A DNA stretch of 64,000 bases from assembly GCA_022647615.1 (NCBI GenBank), contig JALCKZ010000001.1, positions 1,848,178 through 1,912,177 on the forward strand. Reading direction: 5' to 3'. Below are positions 26,438 through 36,932 of this stretch, in pieces. Source of the DNA: Bacteroidales bacterium (GTDB lineage: Bacteria; Bacteroidota; Bacteroidia; Bacteroidales; UBA932). The position numbers were made by a program, and so were the translations under genes. The notes beneath the pieces are model-generated. The model was given only the letters and a program-made list of their open reading frames with translations. It had not been told where the DNA came from and did no database searches. Each line of letters starts with the position of its first letter. Position 1 is the stretch's first letter.

Positions 26438-28489
26438 TTAAACCATCGGGATTCTAAAAATAAATCTGGACCCGCTCTTATAATTTTTGTCAACTGATGC
26501 TGTGCCATGCAATCCCCTGGCAATCAGTTTGCATATATGGAGTCCAAGACCGGTGCCTTGAGAAAACTTATTTAATTTCTCAAAACGATTGAACACTTCA
26601 TCCATCTTGTCTTCCGGAATACCAATGCCGGTATCTGTTACAGAGAAAGTTATATAACCTGAGACGTGGTCTGTTTTATAATCCAATACAATAGAGCCTG
26701 ACTTTGTAAACTTGCAAGCATTAGTAAGATAATTAATCAGCACCTGTTCAACTCTCTGGAAATCAGACACTATAGAGACATCTTGGGTGTGGGATTTAAA
26801 AATCATCTGAACTCCGCTCTGGCAATTTTTCTTAACAGAATCAACAGCCATGCTGCAGACAGAGTTCACGGAAAATGAAGCAAATTTATACTTCATCTCT
26901 CCGCTTTCCATGCTTGCAATATCCAGAACATCACCAACTAATGTAAGAAGCAAATCTCCGTTTTTATTTATCATATCAACATATTGACTTGAGTCTTTTG
27001 CAGACAATGTTCCTTGATTTTCAGAAAGAAGCTGAGAAAAACCGATTATAGCATTCAGCGGGGTCCTTATCTCATGGCTCATATTCTGCAAGAACATGGT
27101 TTTCATCTTATTAGCGCTGTTAGCAGCATCTTTTGCAACCACCAGTTCTTTCTCATCTTTCTTGGCGCGCAAAAGAAGGCGGACTGTCAAAATCAATAAA
27201 ACCACAACTAATAGCAAAAAGCCGCTAGTGATTAGCAGCGTGCGTCTTATAGATTTTTGCTCAATGGCATTTGAATCATAAACCAATTGAAGTTCCTTAG
27301 TCTTTGCTTCAAAATTTATTTCTTTATCCTGCTCAAGCTGATCTATATATTTTTCCAGATATGGCTGCAAATCCTTATCTTTTAATGCTCTGCCGGCAAT
27401 AATTTTATCTTTAAGGGCCTCCTTTTGAAACCATCTATATGAAGCTGCGCTATCTTTTAATGCAGTATTTAAATATGGCGTTGCTCTTTTGTAATCTTTT
27501 ATTGCCATATAATATCTAATCTGAGCTGGAGAATCATCAGAGAACATATCTTCATATAATTCAGCATTGCCATCCGTTAACGCCTTCATCTTTGCATACG
27601 CCTCATCTATCTGAGCTCTGTTAAGTACGTCAGGCATCTGAAACATCCTTCTATAGCATACATACCTAAATGCGTCCATGTTCCTATATATTCTCCCTTG
27701 AACCGCATGTTTTTTATCCAGCTCATCTAATATCTTCAGCAACTCATTATTAGCAGCATACGCCTCTTTCTGCATATCTTGCTTTAAGTAATAAGTAACA
27801 GCCATTACGTAGTATAAATTTGACAAAAGCGTGCGAGAATTAGAAGGCAATTGCTTAACAAGAGCATTTAATTTTGATAGATAATCCGCATACACTTTGC
27901 CTTTAGAGGAATTTCCCATGAAAGCGCAAAGCACAAATAAATCTCCAACCCTTTCATAGATATCGGCATGTTCACTGCTTTTTTGCTTCTCAATAGAAGC
28001 ATGCAGCATTTGCGAAATTTTTTTACTGTTGTATATGGTCATGCTTTGGCTAACCAGGTAAAAACGAGTAAATTGCAATGCTTCTTTTGTATAATTATTC
28101 TTAGGAAGTTTTAAAAGAGTATTATAATAATCAATTGTATTAAAGCGCATATCGCTGGCAACATTTCCGACAGCTTCATTAACCAGAGGATAGTCTTTAT
28201 GTTTTACTGCATCCCAGAACAGCTTATCGGCATAACATTCGCTGATAGAATCAGTTGTTGCAAGGTCCATCAAATCCAAAAGAACATGGACCTTATTTTT
28301 ATATGAAAGCTTATTATGCTTCAAAACGTTTTGAAGACTATCGCTGATTTCTATCCTTCTAGAGTCAGATATTCGCGTAGGAGCCTTAGCTGCTTGTTTC
28401 TGAGCATAAATAGCAGACGGCAACAGCAATGTAGATAGCACAAAAATCACTAATCCTCTATACATATTCTTATAAAAATTTGCTGCCAT
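26438..28489 (-). CDS. sensor histidine kinase, array member D
   Basis: 683 residues with signal peptide 1-29 and TM about 417-440. His472 lies in [13 protein letters not shown], the N-box is [11 protein letters not shown]1 is the canonical DTGIGIP, the F-box region is FNRFEKLNKF, and G2 is [11 protein letters not shown]. All catalytic boxes are consensus, so this is expected to be an active kinase. The sensor motif is FRYVCYRRMF. It starts 12 nt after member E ends. Closest in its catalytic region to members F and G. Confidence 0.9.
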   Translation of the reverse strand: MAANFYKNMYRGLVIFVLSTLLLPSAIYAQKQAAKAPTRISDSRRIEISDSLQNVLKHNKLSYKNKVHVLLDLMDLATTDSISECYADKLFWDAVKHKDYPLVNEAVGNVASDMRFNTIDYYNTLLKLPKNNYTKEALQFTRFYLVSQSMTIYNSKKISQMLHASIEKQKSSEHADIYERVGDLFVLCAFMGNSSKGKVYADYLSKLNALVKQLPSNSRTLLSNLYYVMAVTYYLKQDMQKEAYAANNELLKILDELDKKHAVQGRIYRNMDAFRYVCYRRMFQMPDVLNRAQIDEAYAKMKALTDGNAELYEDMFSDDSPAQIRYYMAIKDYKRATPYLNTALKDSAASYRWFQKEALKDKIIAGRALKDKDLQPYLEKYIDQLEQDKEINFEAKTKELQLVYDSNAIEQKSIRRTLLITSGFLLLVVVLLILTVRLLLRAKKDEKELVVAKDAANSANKMKTMFLQNMSHEIRTPLNAIIGFSQLLSENQGTLSAKDSSQYVDMINKNGDLLLTLVGDVLDIASMESGEMKYKFASFSVNSVCSMAVDSVKKNCQSGVQMIFKSHTQDVSIVSDFQRVEQVLINYLTNACKFTKSGSIVLDYKTDHVSGYITFSVTDTGIGIPEDKMDEVFNRFEKLNKFSQGTGLGLHICKLIARGLHGTASVDKNYKSGSRFIFRIPMV

Positions 28490-28501
28490 TATATATGAGT
28501 T

Positions 28502-30172
28502 TTACTTGATTTCATTTGCGTTTTTTCTAGCAGACTCCAACACATCACCAACAATTTTCAGTAGTAAGCGGCCATTATTTACAATTTCGTCCACATATCT
28601 TGCCGCCTCTTTTTCATCCATGGTACCTCTCTCCGCAATAAGCAGCTGAGAGAATTTTACAATAGAATCCAAAGGTTTCCTGATATCCTGCTTCATGTTC
28701 TTTAAGAACCTTGTTTTAAGATTATTAGCACTTTCTGCCTGTTCCTTTGCATCTCTTATTTTATCCATTGCTTCAGATAGAATCCTCTTCTCCTCTTCTA
28801 GCTGAACGCTGGATTTCTTAAGCGAAACCTCCATCTTTCTGGATGAGTTCAAAAGTTTTAGCATAATAAAGAAGAGCGCAAGAAGGAAGAAAAATACTGC
28901 GGAAGCAATTGTTAAATTCCTATATGTAGATTTCTGTTTAAATGAATTTAAATCATACATGGTTTGCAGCTCTTTCGTTTTGCCTTCTATGTCAGATGAG
29001 AGCTCCACCTCCAGCCTGCCTATGTACATAAACAAGTACTTATCCATATTATTGTCTTTTATAGCATTACCAGCTATTATCCTGTTTTTCAGACAGTCAG
29101 AAAGCATCCACTTTAAAGAATCAGCATTTGAATCCAGCGCCGCATCCAAAAAAGGAATTGCCTTTGCATAATCTTTAACAGCCATGTAATAATTTATTTT
29201 TGCAGGAGAAGAAGCTGAACTAAAATCATAATATATCTCTTTATTTTTATCGGCAAGCTCTTTCATCTTGGAGTAATCCAGTTCAATTTGATTCTTGGAA
29301 AGGATTCGGCTCATTGATAATTCCCTCCTGTAATGGATGTACCTGTAAGTATCAAATGAAATATATTTTCTCCCCTGAGCTTTATATTCTCTCTCCAAGC
29401 CGTCATAATATGAGAGCATTGCGTTATTTACGGCATACGCATCCTCCAACATATCCTGGTCTATATAGAATGAAATCGCCATGCTGTAATACGTACCTGG
29501 CAAAACAGCTCTTCCGTCATCAGGAAGTTTTTCTATCAATTTTCCGAGCGTCTTTAAATAATCTGCATACAACTTGCCCGCAGAAGATTTAGACAAGAAC
29601 TTACAAAGAATCAGCAAATCCCCTGTTCTGCTATAAATGTCAGATTTCTTCCTTTCTGAATATTCTTTTATCAAAACATGGAGAATCTTGGCCGCAGCCT
29701 TGTCATCATACCTGTTAATTCCTTGAACTGCAATGCCATATCTCAAATACTGGAATGTCTCCTTCTGATTATTTGACGGAGCAAGTTTCCTGCAATAATC
29801 AAAATACGGAACCATTGCAGACTGCTCTTGATAATTATTCTCCAGGTACCTCATTGCAGCAAGCTGAAGAGGTATATCATTCTTGCTCTTAGCAAGATTG
29901 AACATCTCTTTTGCAGCGCTGAATCTTGCAGGGTCTGAAACTGATAAATCATAAATATCCAAAATCAGCTTAACTCTCTCTGAATAAGACAACTTGCCGC
30001 TTCTATACTTTGCAATAAGACTATCTCTAGTACTCTTATTACCAATTGAATTACCTAAAAGTCCTTCATCTGCAATTTTTTGAGGCGGTTTGATACAGTA
30101 GGCCTGCGTTGCTGAAAGAAGCATCAGCACCGCGGCGCAAGCCATAACAATATGTCTTTTAAAATTACTCAT
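28502..30172 (-). CDS. histidine-kinase paralogue lacking phospho-acceptor His and ATPase domain, array member E
   Basis: 556 residues. Signal peptide, sensor (YRYIHYRREL, KELQTMYD), TM (about 421-440) and a long coiled-coil linker are preserved. The H-box reads NMKQDIRKPLDSI, so Gln495 replaces the catalytic His and the next residue is Asp instead of Glu. The protein stops at the end of DHp helix 2 (VGDVLESARKNANEIK) with no CA domain. Only 12 nt separate its stop from member D, so no ATPase relic remains. The frame and sensor are clean, so it looks like a maintained non-catalytic protein rather than a decaying gene. Its start overlaps the member F stop by 1 nt (TAATG). Confidence 0.88.
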   Translation of the reverse strand: MSNFKRHIVMACAAVLMLLSATQAYCIKPPQKIADEGLLGNSIGNKSTRDSLIAKYRSGKLSYSERVKLILDIYDLSVSDPARFSAAKEMFNLAKSKNDIPLQLAAMRYLENNYQEQSAMVPYFDYCRKLAPSNNQKETFQYLRYGIAVQGINRYDDKAAAKILHVLIKEYSERKKSDIYSRTGDLLILCKFLSKSSAGKLYADYLKTLGKLIEKLPDDGRAVLPGTYYSMAISFYIDQDMLEDAYAVNNAMLSYYDGLEREYKAQGRKYISFDTYRYIHYRRELSMSRILSKNQIELDYSKMKELADKNKEIYYDFSSASSPAKINYYMAVKDYAKAIPFLDAALDSNADSLKWMLSDCLKNRIIAGNAIKDNNMDKYLFMYIGRLEVELSSDIEGKTKELQTMYDLNSFKQKSTYRNLTIASAVFFFLLALFFIMLKLLNSSRKMEVSLKKSSVQLEEEKRILSEAMDKIRDAKEQAESANNLKTRFLKNMKQDIRKPLDSIVKFSQLLIAERGTMDEKEAARYVDEIVNNGRLLLKIVGDVLESARKNANEIK

Positions 30173-32337
30173 TATCGGGTTTTATCATCATCTATAGAAG
30201 ATTCTTTTATTGGTATCTCAAACAAGAATCTTGACCCGCCTCTATAATTCTTATCAATAAACGCTTTGCCTTTCAGCTTATTAGCAATCAGCCGGCAAAT
30301 ATTAAGTCCCAGGCCGGTTCCCTGTGAAAAAGTATTTAACTTCTCAAAACGGTTAAAAATTAGGTCCATTTTGTCCTCGGGAATTCCAATGCCTGTATCA
30401 GTTACAGAGAACGTAATCTTATCATTATCAGTAAAATAATCCAGAACTATAGAACCTTTCTCCGTGAACTTGCAGGCATTAGTTAAATAATTAAGAATCA
30501 CCTGCTGAACCCTCTGGATATCAGCAAACATTTTAACGTCATTCTCATGTTTGCAGAAAGATATACTTACCCCTGGTCTTACATTTTTCTCTACGCTCTT
30601 AATAGATGCGGTACATATTTCATTAGCAGAAAAATCTGTCGGGATAAACTTCATTTCCCCTGTCTCTATAGTGGAAATATCTAGCACATCGCTGATAATG
30701 GTAATAAGAAGGTTGCTGTTTTTGGATATTAAATCTACGTAAGCAGCTGCATCAGAAGGACTCATCTCTTTTCCGGAAGAGGCAAGCAACTGAGAAAAAC
30801 CTATTATAGAATTAAGCGGAGTCCTTACCTCATGGCTCATATTCTGCAAGAACATGGTTTTTAGATTATTGGCCTTGTTGGCTAAGTCTTCCGCCTTCAT
30901 TAAATCAACCATGGTGGAGGAAATTATCTTCTTCTCTTCCTGCAATTTTTGCTGGGCCGATTTAAGAGAAGATTTCATTCTTCTGGAACGCATTAGCAAT
31001 CTGAATACCACAGCAATAGCAAGAACCAGAATAACAACTGACATAATTATCAGGAACAGCAATCTGTTATTAGCCCTTTCTCTCATGTGACTCAAATCAT
31101 ACAGGACTTCAAGTTCCGCCTCCTTCTCTGTAATTCCAGCCTCTTTGCTCTTTTTAAGATAATTTGCATACCTCACAAGAGATTCATGCAAGTTAGTTGT
31201 ATCATTCAGAGCAACACCCGCCTTCACTCTCATTTTCAAGGTCTCAGGCATTCTCCACTGTAAAGAATCAGCATTAGATTTAATTGCAGCATCCAAATAC
31301 GGAATTGCTTTTTTATACTCTTTCTTTCCGTAATAATATCTTGCAAGTCCAATGGAGTTGCTGGCATACAGGTCATTATAGAGAACTGGATCTGCGGCGG
31401 CCAGCTCTTTTAATGTTTTAAAAACCATGTCTAATTGTTTTCCCGACAGTACCCTGCTGTATGTAAGCAATCGCCTGTAGCATAGGTAACGGTACTGATT
31501 CATAGTTAGATAGGCTCTACCTTGACTTTTATAAGAAGCCTCTAAAATGTTGTAAATCTTCAATAGTTGCATATCTGCAGCCAAAGCCTCTTTTTGCATA
31601 TCATGGCTGGCGTAGAAAGTTGCGCTCTGAGTGTAATAAAAAAGAGAAAGAATATTTCCTCCGTTAGGAGGCAGCGCCTTTATCGCCTTATCAGCATAAG
31701 CTATATACTTAGAATAAAGTTCACCTCTGGTAGAGAGAGAAATAAGTTTGCAAAGGACAAGCAAGTCTCCAACCCTTTCATAATCGTTGGAATATACATT
31801 TTGAGAATACTTCTTTATAAGCTCCTTTATAAGCTTAGTTCTTGAATTGTCAGTTGCCGCTTCCTTGCTGTTAATCAGTATCCTATAACGGAACAATTCA
31901 GATATTTCCCTGGAACGGTTATTCTTTGGGAGCCTTAATGCAACGTTAAGATACCTTTGAAGTTCTGGCTGTTCGTCAGTACAAAGAATTACAAGAGCAT
32001 CTATCTGGCCATTCAAATCATGTTGCTTAGAGGCCATATTGTATAACTTATCGGCGTAGGCAAACATTGAAGAATCATCAACAGACAAATCGCAGATATT
32101 TAAAAGCAAATTGACTTTCCGCTTATATGCAGCTGATGAATTATCTTTTGCAATTGTGGATGAATTAAGAATTTTTACAAGAGAATCTTTAAGTCTTATC
32201 CTTTGATTTACAGGTAGTGAGACTGAATAGCGAGCATGCCTGTTATGATAATTTTGCCCCGTGCAAACGGATGAAATAATTGTTACAGATACCGCAGCAA
32301 CAATTATCAAGAAATATTTGCACGTCTTTAGTTTCAT
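30172..32337 (-). CDS. sensor histidine kinase, array member F
   Basis: 721 residues with signal peptide 1-27, TM about 426-448 and a long coiled-coil-like linker (about 452-490, as in member E). His502 lies in NMSHEVRTPLNSI, the N-box is [11 protein letters not shown]1 is DTGIGIP and G2 is GTGLGLNICRL. The boxes are consensus, so activity is expected. The linker similarity and adjacency make it the likely parent or sister of the catalytically empty member E. The two stop/start codons overlap, which would favour equal, coupled translation. Sensor motif YRYLCYRRLL. Confidence 0.9.
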   Translation of the reverse strand: MKLKTCKYFLIIVAAVSVTIISSVCTGQNYHNRHARYSVSLPVNQRIRLKDSLVKILNSSTIAKDNSSAAYKRKVNLLLNICDLSVDDSSMFAYADKLYNMASKQHDLNGQIDALVILCTDEQPELQRYLNVALRLPKNNRSREISELFRYRILINSKEAATDNSRTKLIKELIKKYSQNVYSNDYERVGDLLVLCKLISLSTRGELYSKYIAYADKAIKALPPNGGNILSLFYYTQSATFYASHDMQKEALAADMQLLKIYNILEASYKSQGRAYLTMNQYRYLCYRRLLTYSRVLSGKQLDMVFKTLKELAAADPVLYNDLYASNSIGLARYYYGKKEYKKAIPYLDAAIKSNADSLQWRMPETLKMRVKAGVALNDTTNLHESLVRYANYLKKSKEAGITEKEAELEVLYDLSHMRERANNRLLFLIIMSVVILVLAIAVVFRLLMRSRRMKSSLKSAQQKLQEEKKIISSTMVDLMKAEDLANKANNLKTMFLQNMSHEVRTPLNSIIGFSQLLASSGKEMSPSDAAAYVDLISKNSNLLITIISDVLDISTIETGEMKFIPTDFSANEICTASIKSVEKNVRPGVSISFCKHENDVKMFADIQRVQQVILNYLTNACKFTEKGSIVLDYFTDNDKITFSVTDTGIGIPEDKMDLIFNRFEKLNTFSQGTGLGLNICRLIANKLKGKAFIDKNYRGGSRFLFEIPIKESSIDDDKTR

Positions 32338-32367
32338 TAATTTTTGTCTCTTTTTTTCACAGATAAT

Positions 32368-34488
32368 TTACTTGTCAAATGGGAGCGAAAACAAAAATTT
32401 TGAACCTTTTTTATACTCAGATTCCACCCATACTTTTCCGTGCAATCCCTTAGCTATCAGCTTGCAAATATGCAAACCAAGCCCTGTACCCTGGGCGAAT
32501 CTGTTAAGTTTTTCAAAGCGTTTAAATACTGTGTCAATTTTATCTGCGGGAATTCCTATTCCGGTATCCTCCACGCAAAAAACAATTTGGTTATTCGCAA
32601 CAATCTTGTTTTCAGCACTATTAGCATCCTGCGCAGAATTATTATTGCGCTGCTTTTCTACGTAATAATCAATCTTTATATTGCCCTTATCCGTAAACTT
32701 GCAAGCATTGGTAAGGTAGTTAATTAACACCTGCTCAACTCTTTGCGGATCCGTATTAAAAAGGAAATCGCTATCGTGAGGAAGAAAAGAGATATTTACT
32801 CCAGGCTTTGCATTGTTTCTCACGCTTTCTAATGAAGTAGCGCACAAGAAATTAGCAGAAGTATTAGTGATATTAAACTGCATTTCCCCGCTCTCCATCT
32901 TTGCAATATCCAGAACATCACCAACTAAAGTAAGCAGCAACTCTCCGTTCTTGCTAATCATTTCCTGATACTCCTTAGCATCCTCATCGGAAAGCTCTTT
33001 GTGATTCTCAGATATTAAAGCAGAGAAACCAACAACCGCATTAAGAGGCGTTCTGATTTCATGGCTCATATTCTGCAAGAACATGGTTTTCATCTTGTTA
33101 GCACTTTCAGCCTCCTCTTTTGCCTTAACCAGCTGACGTGCCAGCTTGCGGCTATTGCGCAAAGAAATATATGCGTAAACAGATAACAATAAAAGCAGAA
33201 ATGCTACAAGCATTGCAATTTCCCCGCGCTTCTTTGCAAGCCTGGCATCTGCCAATTTCTTTTGATTATCAAGGTTTTTCACCTTCTGCTGCAGGGAATT
33301 TATATCATATAATATTTGGAATTCAGTATATTTTGCGGCAATATCCTCCTCTGACTTTTGCTTTAACAATTCTATGTAATCCAATGCAACGGGAAGCAAC
33401 TTATCGGTTTTTCCGCTTGCCTTTGAAGCGGTTAGATAATAATCCATGCATTCATCTTTGTAGATAGCCTCCTTGCCGGATGCAAAATAGGCATCAAGCA
33501 AAGGAAGAGCATCAGAGTATTTCTTTGCAGCCATGTAATAGCGGATTCTGTCAATTGAATAAGGTGAGTTAAACTCCTCCGCAAGGTGGGAGCTGCGGTC
33601 AGATAACTCCTTCATTCTGGCATAGATATGTTCAATCTGAGCGTGAGACAAATATGAAGAATTGGAAAGCAAGCGGCTGTAACAATCATAATAAATGAAA
33701 TCAAAATTAGCATACTTTCTACCTTGCTTTCTTGCTTTTACTATAAGTCCGTCCAGCATGCTAATATTCTTTAAATCAGCGGCTATAGCCTCTTTGTGCA
33801 TCCCGGCCCTGGTGTAAAATATGCCAGCAAAAATGTAATACAAAGAGGGCAGATATTTGTTTCCATCCTTAGGCAAATTGCTAATCATTGTATCCAGCTG
33901 CTTCATGTAATTGCTGAATAATCTGCCATTTGTAGAGTAGAAGACAGATATGCAAACACCAAAAAGCTGTTGAATATTGCCGTATATGCCAATGTCATGA
34001 CCAAGAGATTTGTTATACTTAAGAATTATATTTTCCAAATTCTTAAGCTTCTCTTCCTCTTTAACCTGCCCAAATCCTAAAAATGCGCGGTCAACTTTTA
34101 AAAGAGTGATGACCTCATCCCTTGCATTAGAACGCGGAAGTTTCTCAGCCTTAGATATATAATAGCCGAGGGTATCTATGTTTCCAGTATTTCCAAAAGC
34201 ATGCAGAGCCTCAAGCTGCACAGGAATATCTTTATGAGCTGCAGCAAGATTATACAGTTTTCTGCTAACCCGCATCAGAGTCTTTGCTGACTGAAATAAA
34301 TCTAGGCTATCACGCAGGTTTGCAACCTGCATATTGTAATCACTTGCAACTTGTCTGTTATTACTACTTGCAACTTTACCAGTATAATGATGTAAGCCCT
34401 GTGCACTACTGCAAAAAGCTGTAGTACAACATATAACAAAGAATATTACCGTCACTTTCGTGACGGCATATTTAAACGGGCCAGGCAT
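32368..34488 (-). CDS. sensor histidine kinase, array member G (first gene of array)
   Basis: 706 residues with signal peptide about 1-29, TM about 425-443, His476 in [14 protein letters not shown]-box [11 protein letters not shown]1 DTGIGIP and G2 [11 protein letters not shown]. An Asn/Ala/Ser-rich insert ([16 protein letters not shown]) sits between N-box and G1. It is the most diverged sensor of the set ([11 protein letters not shown]). It begins 3 nt after the rubredoxin stop, so it is very probably on the same transcript as rubredoxin and rclA. A stable hairpin with a GAAA loop lies within codons 8-13 and may tune translation of the kinase segment. Confidence 0.9.
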   Translation of the reverse strand: MPGPFKYAVTKVTVIFFVICCTTAFCSSAQGLHHYTGKVASSNNRQVASDYNMQVANLRDSLDLFQSAKTLMRVSRKLYNLAAAHKDIPVQLEALHAFGNTGNIDTLGYYISKAEKLPRSNARDEVITLLKVDRAFLGFGQVKEEEKLKNLENIILKYNKSLGHDIGIYGNIQQLFGVCISVFYSTNGRLFSNYMKQLDTMISNLPKDGNKYLPSLYYIFAGIFYTRAGMHKEAIAADLKNISMLDGLIVKARKQGRKYANFDFIYYDCYSRLLSNSSYLSHAQIEHIYARMKELSDRSSHLAEEFNSPYSIDRIRYYMAAKKYSDALPLLDAYFASGKEAIYKDECMDYYLTASKASGKTDKLLPVALDYIELLKQKSEEDIAAKYTEFQILYDINSLQQKVKNLDNQKKLADARLAKKRGEIAMLVAFLLLLLSVYAYISLRNSRKLARQLVKAKEEAESANKMKTMFLQNMSHEIRTPLNAVVGFSALISENHKELSDEDAKEYQEMISKNGELLLTLVGDVLDIAKMESGEMQFNITNTSANFLCATSLESVRNNAKPGVNISFLPHDSDFLFNTDPQRVEQVLINYLTNACKFTDKGNIKIDYYVEKQRNNNSAQDANSAENKIVANNQIVFCVEDTGIGIPADKIDTVFKRFEKLNRFAQGTGLGLHICKLIAKGLHGKVWVESEYKKGSKFLFSLPFDK
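34449..34466 (-). promoter_or_regulatory. mRNA hairpin with GAAA tetraloop in first codons of kinase G
   Basis: On the coding strand CCGTCAC-GAAA-GTGACGG forms a 7-bp stem closed by a GNRA tetraloop, starting 22 nt after the start codon. It may slow initiation or mark an mRNA-processing boundary between rubredoxin and the kinases. No T run follows, so it is not a classic terminator. Confidence 0.45.
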
Positions 34489-34491
34489 TTT

Positions 34492-34656
34492 TTACTCCTC
34501 TACAGGAGAAAAATTGTACTTTTCAGCGCCACAAGCAGGACACTTAAAATCTTCCGGGAGACTTTCAAACGGAGTGCCGGGAGCGATACCAAGTTCAAAA
34601 TCTCCTTTTGCGGGATCATATTCCCAACCGCAAACATCACATTTGTACTTTTTCAT
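34492..34656 (-). CDS. rubredoxin
   Basis: 54 residues with two Cys pairs, KCDVCGW and KCPACGA, that bind one Fe, and the usual WEYDPAKGD and LPEDFKCP segments. I chose MKKYKC at 34656; the in-frame upstream ATG at 34698 adds a non-homologous leader. Rubredoxins pass single electrons to peroxide or superoxide reductases (rubrerythrin, desulfoferrodoxin). Placed 47 nt after rclA and 3 nt before the kinase array, it suggests electron delivery in oxidant defence. A desulfoferrodoxin gene lies 7 kb away (41264-41638). Confidence 0.93.
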   Translation of the reverse strand: MKKYKCDVCGWEYDPAKGDFELGIAPGTPFESLPEDFKCPACGAEKYNFSPVEE

Positions 34657-34703
34657 AGCTGTTTTTTTTAGACGTTCAAATTTACAAAAAAAACTCATAC
34701 GCT

Positions 34704-36119
34704 CTACATAAACAGGTCATTAAGCGCCTCGCTCATGCTAGGATGAGTAAAAATAAAATCACGCAAGAATTTGTAACTCAATCCGGCCTTCATAACAATT
34801 GCAATTTCATTTATCATTTCAGATGACTCCGGACAGAACAGTGAGCAGCCAAGGATTTTTCCTGTGTTCTTCTCAATAACAGCCTTTAACATTCCCTCAG
34901 TCTCACCTATTGTTTTAGCTCTTAGGATGCTCATCACAGGAAGTTTTTTAACAATTACATCAAGCCCTATCTTCCTTGCATCATCCTCTCCAAGTCCAAT
35001 CCTGGACAAAGGAGGGTCAATAAAAACAGAATAGCTCACATCTTTTCTATCCGCCGTACTACGCTCATTAGAAACATCTCCTTGAATTATATCCCTCTCA
35101 GGAAACATGTTGTCCCTAACAATCCTGTAATCATCAAGTGAAATGTAAGTAAACTGCAGACCGCCCTTAACATCACCAACCGCACGCACATTAGGATTAG
35201 ACGTAACCAGCTTGGAATCAACCTTTATATTGCCGCGTTCATCTGTCTCAATGCCGGCAGCAGCAAGGTTGAGACCAACCGTATTTGCTTTGCGCCCGGT
35301 AGCCAGCAACACCGCATCTGACTCAATTTCAATAACGTCGTGCTGTGAGTTATACATATATCTCACGACAGTTTTTCCTCCCCTTTTTGCAAGTTCCTGC
35401 ACACTCACATTCATCTTAAAATCAATGCCTTTCTTCTCCAATGCACTCTTAACGGCAGCAGCAATGTCTCTGTCTTCACGTGTAATTAGCTCAGGAAAAT
35501 ACTCAAGCACAGTCACTTTAGTGCCAAATGAAACAAATATTGAGGCAAATTCCAGTCCTATATAACCGCCTCCGACAATCGCCAAACTTTTTGGCAGCTG
35601 CTTCATCTCCTCCATAATAGAGGTACTGGTAAATACATTTGGAATTGATGCAATTCCCTGAGGACCATCTATTCCCTTAATTTTAGGAATCACAGTTTCA
35701 GCGCCTGTGTCTATTATGATATTGTCAGATTTAAGCACTAAATCAGAAGTCCCGGAGGAAAAATGCACATTCACAGTGTTTTTGGACAAGAAAGAACCTG
35801 TCCCCGTAAACACGTCTATATTAGGATTATCCGCAAGATTATGATAATTTTTATCACGCAGTGCGGAGGTTACTTTCTCCTTCATTTCCAATGCCTTAGC
35901 AAAGAAATCAGCACGCTCCTCTGCAGGCATGTGCGTAGCAAGCTTAGCCATGTGCACCAAAGTCTTTGTCGGGATGCACCCAATATTAATGCATGTACCT
36001 CCGTACATCTTGCTAGACCTTTCAATGACAGCCACTTTCATTCCTCTTTTAGCAAAATCTGCGGCAAGTGTCTTTCCGCCTTTGCCAAACCCGATTATTA
36101 TTGCATCGTATGTTTTCAT
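34704..36119 (-). CDS. rclA: RclA-like flavin disulfide oxidoreductase
   Basis: 471 residues. FAD-binding motif [12 protein letters not shown], redox-active pair [20 protein letters not shown](P)-binding [16 protein letters not shown], and C-terminal dimer segment [10 protein letters not shown]. The N-terminus matches E. coli RclA closely from memory. That enzyme reduces hypothiocyanous acid and Cu(II) and protects against reactive chlorine species. The immediately upstream gene is an RclC homologue, which supports RclA over mercuric reductase or lipoamide dehydrogenase. Cytoplasmic homodimer expected. No rclB-like gene was seen. Confidence 0.88.
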   Translation of the reverse strand: MKTYDAIIIGFGKGGKTLAADFAKRGMKVAVIERSSKMYGGTCINIGCIPTKTLVHMAKLATHMPAEERADFFAKALEMKEKVTSALRDKNYHNLADNPNIDVFTGTGSFLSKNTVNVHFSSGTSDLVLKSDNIIIDTGAETVIPKIKGIDGPQGIASIPNVFTSTSIMEEMKQLPKSLAIVGGGYIGLEFASIFVSFGTKVTVLEYFPELITREDRDIAAAVKSALEKKGIDFKMNVSVQELAKRGGKTVVRYMYNSQHDVIEIESDAVLLATGRKANTVGLNLAAAGIETDERGNIKVDSKLVTSNPNVRAVGDVKGGLQFTYISLDDYRIVRDNMFPERDIIQGDVSNERSTADRKDVSYSVFIDPPLSRIGLGEDDARKIGLDVIVKKLPVMSILRAKTIGETEGMLKAVIEKNTGKILGCSLFCPESSEMINEIAIVMKAGLSYKFLRDFIFTHPSMSEALNDLFM

Positions 36120-36158
36120 ATTAATTTGTGTTTAACAAAATGTATAAAATCTACCTGC

Positions 36159-36770
36159 TTATGCTTTTTCTCTGTTAGCCAAAATCCTTTTGGCACAATC
36201 AGTTATGAGTACAACCGCACCGGCAATAATTGCAGTATCCTTGATTACAAGCCGCCCGGCGCCGCTAAGTAATGGGAACCCATACTCTCCGCTTCCAAGA
36301 TTTTGCACCCACACCTCCGGAGTGGTAACCAAGAAAGATAACGTCCCTATCATCATGAAAATCACCAAGAAAGCTCCAACCATTCCAACTTTTGGAGAGA
36401 ACATTCCAAGAAATGCCAGGATTCCAATGCTCATAATCACAACTCCAAGCAAATGGGAATATCCATAAGTATTGTTGGCCTGGTGCCACTCAAATTTCTT
36501 TTGGTCAAACTCCCCTTCCTTAAGTTTATACTGCTTATAATCAGGAGCTTTCTGCGTATAGAAAAAACTCATAAAAGGGCTATTGGCAACAAATGGCACA
36601 ATCCCCTCCGCCTCATAATTCCAGAATTTAAGTCCGCCAATCCAGACAAAAATTATCAAAATAGCCACGCGAATCAGATTAGCACCAAGTTTCTCCTTGC
36701 TGGCAGCACATTGCAGGAACTTATCCCACAATTGTTTACATTTACAGTTAGAATTGCATACAGTGTTCAT
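36159..36770 (-). CDS. rclC: RclC-like DUF417 inner-membrane protein
   Basis: About 203 residues from ATG 36770. The longer frame to 36881 adds a leader without family resemblance. Family segments: FVWIGGLKFWNYEAEGI, PFVANSPFMSFFY, NNTYGYSHLLGVV, LSFLVTTPEVWV, and GAGRLVIKDTAIIAGA. Four membrane helices are expected. In E. coli rclC is co-transcribed with rclA and contributes to HOCl tolerance; its biochemical role is not known. The N-terminal CNSNCKCKQLW is Cys-rich, unlike E. coli RclC, and could be redox- or metal-sensitive. It is the first gene of the minus-strand rcl-rubredoxin-kinase run. Confidence 0.88.
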   Translation of the reverse strand: MNTVCNSNCKCKQLWDKFLQCAASKEKLGANLIRVAILIIFVWIGGLKFWNYEAEGIVPFVANSPFMSFFYTQKAPDYKQYKLKEGEFDQKKFEWHQANNTYGYSHLLGVVIMSIGILAFLGMFSPKVGMVGAFLVIFMMIGTLSFLVTTPEVWVQNLGSGEYGFPLLSGAGRLVIKDTAIIAGAVVLITDCAKRILANREKA

Positions 36771-36885
36771 ATCATTTATAATTTTAAGATTAATTTCACA
36801 CTGCAAAGATGAGGTTCCACACCTCATAAATAAATAGCAAAACTTCCGCCCCTGTTGGCAATACTTCCCGATGGCACCCAAAATG

Positions 36886-36932
36886 ACGCCGTTATATCTG
36901 GTATAACGTTGTAATATCCAATATAACGGCGT
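36886..36932. promoter_or_regulatory. 12-bp inverted repeat in rclC leader, candidate operator or attenuator
   Basis: ACGCCGTTATAT (36886-36897) and ATATAACGGCGT (36921-36932) are perfect arms 23 nt apart, with a further GGTATAAC half-site inside. It lies between the AraC-family gene and rclC, so it could bind that regulator or end its transcript. There is no T run. Confidence 0.55.

Noticed and set aside
34704-36119. Mercuric reductase or dihydrolipoamide dehydrogenase
   Set aside because: The active-site CINIGC context, the N-terminal [12 protein letters not shown] and adjacency to an RclC homologue favour RclA; no mer or 2-oxoacid dehydrogenase genes nearby.
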